From the NCBI GenBank assembly GCA_038380795.1, contig CM076270.1, positions 19,360,001-19,424,000 on the forward strand: a stretch of DNA of 64,000 bases. The letters run 5' to 3'. The position numbers and the translations under genes are program-made. The stretch's first letter is position 1, and every line of letters starts with the position of its first letter. The notes beneath the pieces were generated by a model. The model saw only the letters and a program-made list of their open reading frames with translations, did no database searches and was not told the origin of the DNA. This DNA comes from Pyrocephalus nanus (taxonomy: Eukaryota > Chordata > Aves > Passeriformes > Tyrannidae). Positions 24,801 through 37,000 of the stretch are shown piece after piece.

Positions 24801-27800
24801 AGATTCTGATGACTACCAGCTCCCTGATGGTAAGTGCTTCAAAACCACTGAGAGCTGTAACATGTGAAGTGTGTAGAGAGCCCTGAGTATTTAAAAACTA
24901 TACTAATTGTGTCTTTGTAGATTTTTTTTTTAATTCCAGTAAATAAAGCTTAGTTTGTTTTGTCTGTAGTTTTGCAGTTTTTAAACTTATGATACTAAGA
25001 ATTGCCTGCTTATTTGTGTTCTCATCACTGATGAAAAAATAAGTCATAGGGTTCTTATATGGATGCAGTGGGATCATGGCAACATGGTGGTTTAGCCTTG
25101 GGAATTGTTACAGCAGATACACAGGCAACCCACACACCACAAAAGTATCAGTATTCTCTCAGATTTCTCTTTCTCCTAATTATCCTTCTGCAGAGAGTGG
25201 GTACAGTAATAAAAACATCTCCATATACACATATTTGACAGTGTTACCAAAAGTTAATATTGGATGCTGTGCAGCCAGCTGTAGTGCTTGATTTAGCTGT
25301 TCCTTTTCATCAAAGCAGTTTATTCAAAGAAAGCACAGTTTAAAAATATCTTTTAAAATGATAAATGGCAGAGACTGTGATTGTTATATATTATGTTTAT
25401 CTATAATTCACTTTATCATTAGAATGCCATATTGTAATGACTATTAAGACCTAATTCCCTGTAATCTATTTTTTAGGGTTGACACTGAATTTTTTACTGC
25501 ATTCTTCATTTCTGCTAAGCCACACATTTTAATATCACATCTCTTGAATGTCAGGATCCTCCTTAATTTGCTAGACAGACTGTAAGAACAGAAGTTCAGT
25601 GAGTGAGACCACTGGTAGAGAAAATGCTGGCATGATAATTCTGTTTAAATATTAACTTTTATCATTAAAATTATTTCATGCTTCTTAATTCACTGGAATA
25701 GAGAGCTTAATGTGATCTTATGAGGACCAGCTATTGTTTACAAGGACCGTCAGCTGCTTTTATGAATTTTTGAAGCCTTGCTGATGTGGCAGCAGATGAG
25801 TTCAGTGGAGTTTAATTAATTTGGAAAAAAATATTAAATTCTCTTTTATGAGATCATTAAATTAATATAAGTATTTAATTAATTTTAATTCAAAAATTAA
25901 TAAAAGTACAAGCAAAAAGATTTATGGGTTCTGCCATATTTCTAGACTTTATGACTTTACATTAAGCTGGGTAGTGAGCACTGAATGACAAAATAACAAT
26001 ACTTCAGATTAAGGCAGCAAAAAGGATGAACTGGTGTGCTTTAGGAAAATTAGGCATATGAGCCTTTCTTTGTTAAACAGAGACATTTTAGAGTCCCAGA
26101 AATAAGTTGCATCTCTTATGTTTCTGAGTTAATTATTTTTAAGGTAGCCGAAAATTATCGCATAACTACCCCCATATGTTTGGTTTTCCCAGCACCATTA
26201 ACTAAAGGTTTGCTTCCTTTTTTTCTGAAAGCGTTTTGCATTGGCAATACTTCACACAGGTGACATTTGCTCGAGCTCAGGAGTCCATCTGTGTCGTGGT
26301 CTAGAGACCAAAGCTGAAGCCTGGCCATGAACATGCTGTTCACAGCTTGGGATGTCACGTGGGTCTGCACTGGGCTGAGCCAACTGCCCAATAAGTAGAG
26401 GGAGGGATGATTTCACACTCACTGTGACCCTAAAGCAGTAATGCCACAAGTGGCTGAAGCCATTTGTCTCTGCAGAGCAAGGGCTGACCATGAGCACAGC
26501 TGTCAATGGCCTCTGCTCCCCTCAGCCCCCGATTCTGCAGCCTTGCCCTTCTGGTTGAAAACCCAGCACCAGTCTCGTTTTCATGGCTTCAAGGAACAAA
26601 ACAGAGTCAGATGTTCTGTTAGATCATTTATGTACCTGTGTGGAGGATGTTGGTATTAATTTAACATTGCTATAATTTGAAAGCCATCGTATTTGTGTGC
26701 CATGAAAAGGGCATTGGAGTGCTAACAGCTTCTAGGGCTCCTGTGCTGCTATCTGATTGTTTAGGTGACAGATTTCTGTGTGACCTTAGCAAAATATTGT
26801 TCTATGCTGCAGAAGGAAGGAGATAAACACTTCCTCAGTTCTTTTCCCAGGGCTCTGATAAATCTCAGAGTGGGTAAAGCTCTGAATCTGGTAGTAGTCT
26901 GGTGTTACAGAGGTGAGCTAGAGTTATTAACCTGGTGCTTTGGAGCCCATAAGGTGTTTCTCTATACAATCTAACTTCTTTGGTAGAGCTGTTAGTGTGT
27001 GCTTCAGAGAAATGAAGAAGCAGATCACAGCATCTTTCATGTAGATGGCAATAACTCTGCCTGGATGCCCTAGTCCTCCTTTCTGTGGAGACAGAATTAT
27101 CTTTTTAAAATATAGGTACTGAAAAACTCAGCAGCTGCTCACACATTCAGTGTTCATTTAGCTAGGTTTAAAAAATGCATAATCTTTTATTAGGAATTAC
27201 CAGAAAAATCAAGGGATGAAGGCCAAACACCTGCAATACGATATTCAGGGATAAAAGGTTCCTGTATCCCATTTAAAGTCCATTCCAGGAGAGTTGGGGA
27301 TATTGGCTGGTTCAGCTCTATTTAAAGCATAACAAGAGCTCTTCCCTTTCAGGAAAATCTTTCAGAAAGGCTTCTTTGAGCATTTCTCTGTATCATCGGA
27401 GAGAGTAAGAGGCTTCACACTTAACTCTAATGTGTATGATTTTCCTATTTTGCATTGAATGAAGAGGATAGAGTAAAAAAAATAATAACAATAAAGAACT
27501 CTTGAGCTTAAAATACTGACAAAGAGCAGTTGTATTTTTGGGAGACTCAGTCTACATAGTCCTCCTGCTGAAGAATTGTCAGTTGTTACTGATTGGCAGT
27601 TCAGCAGCTTGGAGTGGTTTCTGTTTGTGTGTGAATGAAATGCTTGTTCAAAGGCAATGACTATATCAAAAAGTCACTGTCTGTAGAATTACAGGTAGGA
27701 GTACAGAGAGCATGAATTCTTCAAGGATAGTAGAGCCTACCTGCACTCATGAGCATTCTTAGAATTCTAGGGAAAAATAGCTGACCCCATTACCTCGTGC

Positions 27801-30800
27801 AAGTGTACCCCTTCCTTCCCTCAAGCATGTATTGGAGGGCCTGTAGATCTTCACTTGCCCAGTTGCCAGATGTGGGATCCTCTAGTTTTTAGTCAAGCTT
27901 GAAGTGGTTTGTCATGTTGACTTCAAGGTGTCAAGCAGCTTAGGTTATTTTCTGTGTCAATCCTGGTTTTTTGGTTTGTAACCTGTAAGGTTATTGTCAT
28001 CCTATTTCCAGGTGGCTTTATCACCATACTAATATTTCAACTATCACCTATTGTAATTTGTCTAATGTAACATGAGAAAAAAAACTCTCACTAAAACACA
28101 GAGAGTGTCTCATACATTTTCTTACAGGTTTTGATTTGGCCTATTAACCTATAATCTTTATGATAAATCATCTGCCTGATGTTGTCCTTATACTCTTTTC
28201 CTTATGATTTCTAATACTAAACCTGCTTCCCTGCTTCTGGAATGAAACATTGTAAATTATAGATGTAACTGAAAAATAAAATGGAAAATAAATTTAATTA
28301 GGAGGAAAAATCAAGCAGAAAAGAAAAAGGTGCAATAAAATGGTGAAATGAAAATTATAGAGAGAAGAGATAAACCACTGATACCATTCTAATTAGAGTT
28401 TTGAAAATCACCATCTTCCTCTTTCTTTTTTTGAAGATTTTTTTTTCTGTTTTCTTTTTACTGAGATAGATCTCATTGCGTATTACAGTGCTGTGCTCTT
28501 GTTCAGGCTGACATTTACAAGAGGACATTAATTAGAGGCAAAGAAGAATAACAGAAAATGTTGTAGGAACTCCAGCAGTGAGGTCACTTAAGAGGTATTA
28601 ATGCTCTGACAAGTTTTAAAGCTGCTAGGATATCTTCAAGTAGACCATGAATTAGGAATTATATGGAATCTAAATTCCCTTTAGTTCTTAGGCAGTGGCA
28701 GGTTTCACTGTACTAGTGGAGAAGCTGGAGTTTTTGTGAGGCAGCTTTAAATTGGCACTAGTATTAGCTTAAACTTTCAGTTGGAATAGATTTTTAGGAT
28801 AAGATATTGTTTTCTAACCAGTCCCACATCCCAGTGGAAATGCTTGAAATAAACTCTATTAAACTGGCTGAAATACCACCCCCCACCAAAATAATAATTA
28901 AAAAAAGAGTCCTTGAATAGAACAACAAGGAGATGGCCTGATATGGGGTTTAGAAAATCTGATAAGACCAATTGTTCCCTTTTCTCCTATTTCACATGTA
29001 AAATGTCTTTTATCATAATATCATAAAGATACCTGGACTATAAAACACAGTCCACATGGTCCTACATCTCCATTATTGACAAATGGCTCTGTATTTTAAG
29101 AAGAGTGGATTTAGAAGACTTAGACATCTTTTCTCAAATTTTGGCTGTACAACTTCTCTTCTAAGACAAACCACAGGAATAAATCATCATTTCTAGGCTG
29201 CATCATTGTTTCCCTGGTGACAACACAGGAAATAACACCAGTCACTGAGCTCTCCCTGGAGCCTGTGACAAACAGTCAAATCACCTTAAACACCATCTTT
29301 TTCAAAATAAAACATAATTGATGCAAAGCTACATACCAGGCAGAATAAACAGGTGATAATACCAGAATTCTACATATGCAGGTCTATCAAACAACATCTT
29401 CTGGTTCCTGTAGAATTATAACTCCTGAAGAGATTATTTTCCAAGCATCTTTACCCCCTCATTCTGCACTTTCTCTACAGAGTGATCTCTGGTAGTTTTT
29501 TATTTGCTTTTATAAAGGTAAAAGTCTAGGAAGAGACAAGTTTGCTCTCCAAATAGTCAGTCCAAATTAACCAAGTTATTGTTCACTTGCCTGTATTAAA
29601 GGTACCAGTTTGTCTATTTTGATTATTGTTTGTATCTGCTAGTAGACTCTTTTGAATTAATTGTGCAGTGACAGGCAGAACTGAAACACACATTAGTGTC
29701 ATTAAATATGCAGGTATCTGCTCTTATTTACTGAATTTTTTAATAGAAGCAATAATAACAAATATGTGTTGCAATAATGAATAATAGAAAGGTCAATTAA
29801 CCTGCTAAATATAATTAGGACTACTAAAGGTTTTCAGTGGTTGTGCAATCTTAGGTTATGTTTCTTTTCATGATTTGTAAACTGACCACAGAAAAGTCAT
29901 TGTTAGTGTGACCTTAGGCCAAAAATCTCAGTCTAATGGATTTAAATGAAATGTCACAATTTTAATTTAAAGGAGTAGTATATCTAAGTGCATTAAAACT
30001 TGCTGGCTTCCTGAAAGAATTTAGATTCTGAGGGACAGGAAGTACCTTTAAAAACATTTAGTCCAGGTTCCTGTATGACTTTAGAAATTTGAGCCTTTGT
30101 CTTTACAGTGATATTTCGACCAACACCATGTGAAAAGTTCCTCTATCAAGTAATAAGAATGAATACAAATTTAACTAATGCTGAGAAAAATGAGCTGGAT
30201 CTTTGGAAGTGACCTTGTAGCATCTCTATCATCTCTTTTAGAAACAGACTTGAAGAACAATTTTTTTTTTCTCATCTCTTTTGCAGTTAAAAGGTATGAG
30301 TTTGGTTGCTTAAGCCAAAGTAAAATAATGACAATATTTATTTTGAGTTGTAAGTGCCTGAAAAGGCAGGAATTTTTACAGCAGAATCCTATCTTACATA
30401 GTACCCCATGGTACCTGTGTTTTCTTTCCTCTACAAAACATAAAAAGTGCTGTGCAAAATCCTAAAAGAGTGAAGGTATTTGTGTGATCTATCTCTACTG
30501 TGTAGCTGCCACAGTTCCCAGGACATTAATTTACAGGGGTAGAACCCAGAAAGGCAAAGTTTAGGGCATGTGTTCAGCACAGCATTATTCCTCACTAAAT
30601 GAGTTGGAGCAAGGGTTAAAATAAAATCAATATTTTCTCCTATCAGCTTCTCCACTTTCATTGGGAGTGTGTGTAAGCTGATATTTGTTAGACCAAGGTA
30701 GGGAAACAAAACTAATTCAGAGATGGACTGAGAGATCTAGTCACAAAAGTACTGTGTTAATAGCTCAAGATGGATTAATAGCTTTCAAATCACACTGGTA

Positions 30801-32880
30801 ATTTCCTAGTCGGGAAGTTCTGTTAGAACTCTGTCACAGCCACACCCTGGTTTATCCTCTGAATGCAAATTTGCCTCTGGGAAGCAAAGCTCAGGGCCTT
30901 CCATGCCAAGGGGAGCCCAGAGTGTGGTGATACACAGCTGCTGCAATGCTGCCAGGAGGCCACAGAAATTCAGAAAGAGTAGGAGCAATTGTTTAGTCCA
31001 ACTAAGAGTTGGAGCGTTCCTTATCTCTTCCACAACATGGAAACATTTTTCCACTATGGAAATAATGATGGTCAACAACGAATTGCCTGACTTTTATTGT
31101 TAGCTGGCTAGGTTAAACTCCAGCATTCAAGTTCTGCTTGAGCACTCTTGTGTTTGAAGGCACGTGGCGAGGAGTTACCTATGTGGGAGGAACGCTTTTC
31201 ATCTCGCCCTGACCCTGAGCACTTAACAACTCTCGTCTCTGATGTAGTAGTAATATTTTAAAGAGGCTGTTAACAGTATTATCAGCTAGTCTATGATTCT
31301 GTGACTCCATGTCTGAATTAAAACCAGGTGCAAAAGCTTTTCTGTCTTGTGAAAAGGCACCTGCCTTTTTCTCACCAGATAGAAAAGAGCTGTCTAGCCT
31401 TTGCATAAGGAATTGTGAGGAAGGAATATCTTTATGTAAGAGGTGTTCAGGTGGTGTCACATGTCTCAGTGTACATCCAAAAGGCAGGTTTTTTTCCTCA
31501 GTATAACACTTCTGAGTGTTGGATAAATCATTCCTATGAAATTGAGTTAGCAGTAAGCAAAAGCAAATTAAGCTCCATCAGAGACTGGGGTATGTTCCTT
31601 CATATGTACCAGAGCTGTCTGCTTTATAGGCACTTCATTGAAAATTGCTGCCTTTCTATACTGCTTTACTTGTCATCTGAAGGACACCATCTATATTTTA
31701 GAGGTCTCTTTTTCATTTTGTATTCAAGCTAAATTCATTTAAGCCACTATACACAATGAGTGGAAAGGCAAGAATTTATCTGCCTTTCTTTAAAACATCA
31801 TTAAAGGCAGAGCTGTGGGGAGAAGTGAACGTTGTACCTGTACAAAATTGCTCTCTGTATAAAACCACAGATTTGTAAAGCAAGAGTCAGTATTTTTTAG
31901 GGATGTGGTAAAAAAAAAAAAAAAAAAAAGTTAAGAGAATCATCTTTCCTGATTTTCCCCTGGCTGCATTCAGGGAACAAGAAAGGGGTGTGCCTGTGTG
32001 AACAAACCTGTAGGTATTGTTTTAACCACTAAAGAGTCTTTCCTACAAACACACCCCTGTTGCCTACAGATAAGCTTCCAAATATATTTGGGATTCCCTT
32101 CAGCCTGCTTGCAGAGGTGATTTATAACCATATTGACACTGGTGAATGCTGTGAGGAATTTGTTGTGGAAGCACTGCAGAATGTGTTCTGTGTCCAAACA
32201 CCAGTAGCAAAATAGCACTTATTCTGTGTGCAAAAGGGAAAGCACCCTAGAAGATTAAATGAAAAAAAAAAGTACATTTCCACCTTTACGATTATTTATA
32301 TAGCAATGGCACTGCCCTGCCCAGCCAGCCACCTGACCCCCCTTAAAAGGGACCAACTGCTTATCTGTTTCAGCTGCATTTAGAAAATGATGTAAAATTC
32401 ATTCCAGCTGTGTTCACCTTGTGTTATCCCGCTCACACGACAAATCTCACTGAGTGGTAAAAAGTTGAAAATGTTAAAAACCTGAAGGCTATTTAGATAA
32501 TTCAAGTTTCTTTTCCAAGAAGCCTAAATAAAGTAATTTGTATTTGTTCACTGCTGTTCTAAAAGGAAATAAATATCCCAGTGTATGTCCCTTCTGCAAG
32601 CTATAAAGTATACTTGGCTCTATTCAGAGCAGGCCAAAGGTATGTGACACATGGATATTTAAGTAGTAGGAAATTAGTTTGATCCTTTCAGGTAGCTATA
32701 AGTATTTGTAGTAATATATAAACTCTTTCTGACTTAAGAGTTGGAGAACTTCAACATTTACAAATATTTTCCTCCATGTAGCGAAATAACTTTGTTTCAA
32801 AGTTATTCTGTTATTCTGTGCATATCTTCAGTTGTGATTTACCTTCCCAGCTAATGGGACCCTTGGTTGATCCAAGCAGA
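21900..32880. other. AT-rich intronic sequence, no gene
   Basis: Eleven kilobases without an exon or transposon I can identify. A slightly GC-richer patch at 26.27-26.57 kb and another at 30.8-31.0 kb keep overlapping frames open on both strands, but their translations match no family I know. An A20 tract lies at 31910-31929, and 25.80-25.92 kb is dense in TTAATTAA-like motifs. Confidence 0.6.
31910..31929. repeat. A20 homopolymer
   Basis: An uninterrupted run of 20 A following gatgtggt. No poly(A) signal lies within 40 bases upstream. Confidence 0.9.
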
Positions 32881-32905
32881 AATATAAGTCAATTAAAAAA
32901 TCTCA

Positions 32906-33035
32906 TCACAGAATTGGTCAGGTTGGAAGGGGCTGCAGTGGGTCATCTGGTCCAACCTTCCTGCTCAATCAGGATCATCCTAGAGCAGTACCTGGGATCT
33001 TTTCAGAAGGTCCTGCATACCAGACTGCTCACAGC
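32906..33035 (-). mobile_element. CR1-family LINE 3' fragment, minus strand
   Basis: The plus strand reads 'catcacagaattggtcaggttggaagggg', 'gggtcatctggtccaaccttcctgctcaatcagg', then 'cctagagcagtacctggga' and 'tcctgcata'. This is the reverse complement of a CR1 3' end of the 'ggtcaggttggaagggacctctgga' type. Only about 130 bases are recognisable. It is of a different CR1 subfamily from the copy at 12.3 kb. It supplies part of the plus-strand open frame at 32818-33138. Confidence 0.85.
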
Positions 33036-33439
33036 AGGTCGATTGTGGGGACTGGCCCTCAGATTTAGCACAGTGCTGGTGAAATTTGGGCATGTTTTTC
33101 ATTGCTTATACTGTGCACAGCCTAAAGCAGTTGCATAAGGCAGTTCTAGCCCCCTATTCCAGGCTATCAAACATGATGGATATTACAAAATGTGGATGCT
33201 GAACTCTTAGTTCGTTTTAGTTTGGAAAAAAAAAATATTTTTAACCCCCTGCCTACTTGGAAATGACAACAAGGTTCATCTCTGCTGTCTGTAGAACCAT
33301 CACTGGTAGCAAACGTAGCAAATGAAGCAAACAGAATGTTTATGCTAATTAAATTGACTGGAAAGTGAGCGTTTCTTAACATTTCGTCTCACCTATCATC
33401 TGGGACTGACTGTTATTAAGTGTTCTGATATTCATATGT

Positions 33440-34060
33440 GTTTGCAGTGTGAATGAATGTACCACAGAAGGCACTAACACATCTGTTAGTTCTGGAGGTT
33501 TGCAGGCAGTGGTACAGGTGGGAATGGGGCAGTGCCAGCTGATGGAAATTGGGCAGTGCCAGCTGATGGAAATTATGCACAGACAGGGCTCCTCCCTTTT
33601 GGTGGGGGGCCCTGATGATTCCAGGTGTGCTGGCTGGGGCATGGGGCAGCCCAGGGGGAGCCCCCCTGTCCCCACAATGTGTGGCTGTGCCCTCATGAAT
33701 CTGGACTTCTCTCCAGCATGTTGAGCACAGGTGAGTTCTCGTGTTTATTTTGCACACTTTTCTTCCTTGGGGAGGTGGTGGTGTGTGTGTAGGGGCAGAG
33801 CAGGGGGAATGGGGTTGAGGAGTCCCAAGACTCTGAGTGTGAGGTGAGTGCTGGTGACACCACAGCACTCCAGGGGCTCACTGACTCCACTGATGCCAAG
33901 AGCTGAGCATTTCCTGGTTCACATCTGTGCCAGCAGAGCCTCCTGTTCAGCCAGGCTGGGAGAACACTGGGGAGATGGGGCTGGTGGCAAGGGCAGGCCA
34001 GCTGTGCCTCTGTGTGGGGAATGTGCAGCTGGAGCCCCTGGACCACATTAGCTTTGTGTG
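33440..34060. other. GC-rich, CpG-depleted patch
   Basis: About 600 bases markedly richer in G and C than the rest of the window, with TG/CA-rich text and few CpG, so it is not a CpG island. Minus-strand frames of up to 150 codons (33416-33868, 33693-34046) and plus-strand frames run through it. Their translations are P-, H- and S-rich without a domain pattern and look compositional. A 24-bp tandem duplication sits inside. The patch may be an old repeat or a diverged GC-rich insertion; I cannot name it. Confidence 0.5.
33530..33574. repeat. 24-bp tandem duplication
   Basis: The unit cagtgccagctgatggaaat plus tggg occurs twice head to tail; the second copy keeps the first 21 bases. The copies are identical over the shared length, which suggests a recent duplication. 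Confidence 0.92.
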
Positions 34061-37000
34061 AAGGTAAAACTCAGGGTGGGTTTTTGTCCTCAGCATTTTC
34101 CCTGGATCTTCCTTTTAATCTGCTCTCTTGCTAGATTGTTTGCCCATTAAAATTCAGGAGAAAACTGGACCTGCTACTACATTATTTTAGCTAAGAATGT
34201 ATAAGAAAAACTACCATTGTGTTTCAGGGAGCTTTAACTTAGCATAATTAGTACATGGTCATTTTAAGGACAAGAGAAGGCTGCTTTCCTTGGATGAGAA
34301 TGTAGTCAGTAGTAATATATTAAGTACAAAGGGAAACAAAGGGTAAAAGTGAGGGAAATTTAATGTGTGTCAGTTTTTTATTTTCTTTTATATCCTTATT
34401 TTTGTCTTTTATTTAGACTGTTGGAAAGGGAGGAAGTGGTTCTTGGAAAAAGCAGCACAGCTGCATCGTAGTAATGTTTTGCAGGTTATGAGAGAGTTTA
34501 TTTTAAAAGTTGCACAGGTTTGGTTTTGATATTTTTTTTACTTACTTTTCCTTCCATTTCCTAAAGCTGTTATTAAAATGGATGGAATGCTATGTCTGAA
34601 CCTTCAAATTGCTTCACAGGGAAATGTGTCATAACTTTGCACTTTCTGCAAGCTTTTCTTCATCTTCCCAGCCTTAGGTTATGGATGAACATACTTTAAG
34701 GAGAAGAGCTGTGTGGTGGATTTTAAATACTTTCATCTTTAATGGTAGGAAGAGGGAGGACTGTTTCAAATGGTCATAAAATTTTGAATGTAATTCTCAG
34801 ACTATTTAGTTTGTTGATTTAGGCAAAAACAGAAGCACAGAATCAGCTGTGTAGGGGTGCTAAGTGACTGGAGTTTCCACACTGGGATGTTGAACGAGAG
34901 GCCTGTTATGAATGCTGGAATATTTTGCTTTTACACCTGCCAGGAGAAATTCTCTTTGTAGTTTCACGTGACCTTAATTTTGGTGTTCTTGTGATACTAA
35001 TAATGTGTAACAAAATTAATGTTGAAATAGTTATACTGCACTAAATGAGAAGGGAACCCTGGAGTACTCTGTGATAATTCTTGTGCTTATACTGAATGTA
35101 TGTGTTGGCTTCCTGGGATGCTGCAATTGTTTGCGAAGGACTTTATTGACAAGTTTGTTAGACCATGACCTTCTTCATCAAGTTCAAAGATTGTAACTGA
35201 ATGTGTATAAAACAGTAAGTTTTAGCATTCTTCAATCCACACTTCACCAAAATTCAGGGAAATCCATTGTACAGTCTGAGCCCTTGAATCCGTGTTGGTG
35301 GTTGTGGGGTTTTTTTTCTTCAGAACACCTTCACCTGCAGTGATAAGCAGGAGTAAATACCAGCATTTTATGTCTATTAAAATGAGGGAAGTAGACAGAA
35401 ATTTAATATTTCAGTTTGTAGTCTTTATTTCTGAGTTCTGTAGTTGGCCCCATCATACATTCCCAGACTTGCAGTTCTTGGTTTGCAGGACTTCATCTGG
35501 CATTTTCTCTTGTGTCTCTTGTCTTTGTACTTCAGTAATGAAAACTGATAACTTTAGAAGAGCAAGCTCTTTGCTGCTTTGCACTTTGATGTTCCTTTTG
35601 AATATTTGTTTCAGCCTTGTTTGTACTGAGATATTTTTGCTGAAATGTGATGGCCTGCTACGTGTGTGGAGGTTTATGGAGGATAAATATAAAAGACATG
35701 CTCTGCTACATACTCTGAATAATCTGACAACTGCTGATAGGTTTTTTTGAACAGTAGGAATTTTGTAGTCTGTGGTGTTGAACAGAAAAATTTACATGGT
35801 GAATTGAGTGTATCCAGTGCAATGTTTCCCTTTAGAAAGAACAGTATCACAGTAGCTCAATGTTTGGTTGGTTGTTTTTTTTTCCCAAGATGTAGCATGG
35901 CTGAAGTTAAAGCCATCCCAGGACCCTTCAAACATTTCACAAAATTGAATTTTGCAGCCTTTCTGATAAGTTTCCTTATCCAATAAGATAGAAGGAGCCA
36001 AGTGTCAGGAACAGGAATGTGGAGGAGTTTGGCATGTTGTTGTGCCACTGCAGAGGAAGGGGTGCTCAGTGTCTGTGGCCTGAGGGGCTGTATCCCCAAA
36101 CACTCACCATCTCCTTAGTCAGACTCATTCCTCTTACAGCTGGGAACCTGAAATCCATGAACTCTGGTGTGGGTCAAGCTGGCTCTGCTAAGTTATGCTT
36201 TGATTTGCTTGTGGTGTAATTCTTCTTTGGTTAAAATCAACAAAGTGTACTTTAGAAACTTTTTTAAACATGAGTAAACCTGGCAGAAATCACCTTGGGT
36301 TCACTCTGATGTTCCCTGCATATTTAAAAGGAAGCCCAAAGGTTTCCTCTAAGAGACCTGATTATGTGCAAACAGCACAGCATGTGGCTTATCAGGAGAC
36401 TAATTGCCAGAAAAATCTACAGGTGGTTTGCCCCAGGTGGGTAGCAGGGGATCTGCTTTGCTTCTCTGCCATTAACTGGGTGTCTGGATGGACAGAACAT
36501 CCAAATGAGAGAGGAACAGGAGGAACTGTTCAGATGCAGCAAAAAGTAGAGCAAACTTCCTCCACTGAAGGAGTGACTGCGTGGAGTGGGAGGTAAAACT
36601 CAACAAATGGAAGTGAAAGGAAAACATCCTTCGATTGCCATAAGCAAATGCATAAATTGAGCTGAGGGAGAATAAAAGTGGAATCCTTAGGAGGAGAAGA
36701 AGAAAAGCAACAAATTATATCAAGTTGACAAGGTTTTAGAACATATTTATTGGCAGTTGCTGATTTTTGTAATGTATAGAAATGGTAATTATGACGGTGG
36801 TCTCTGGGGTTGTGGAGAATTTGAGCACAGCAGGTGTGGCAGCAATCTGTTGTTTTGTTGTTGGTATCAACCTGTAGGTTATTTTAGGGGGTGAGTATAT
36901 TTCTTTGAATGCTGTTCTGTCAATTAACCCTGGCACTACTTTAAGAAAAAACTCTCCTTGAAAAATATGAAGGCTGATACAGAATGGAGTTTGAGCTTTT

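Noticed and set aside
26155..26660. Overlapping frames on both strands in a mildly GC-rich patch
   Set aside because: No domain or splice support; open frames on both strands point to composition.
33416..34046. Overlapping minus-strand frames of 117 and 150 codons with a few C and H residues suggesting a zinc finger
   Set aside because: The C and H spacing does not fit a C2H2 finger and no linker motif is present. The GC-rich composition explains the lack of stops.
35292..35750. Longest plus-strand open frame in the window (152 codons)
   Set aside because: The translation is rich in F, C, L and S, has no domain pattern and begins in a T-rich tract. Frames of this size are expected by chance in 64 kb on six frames.
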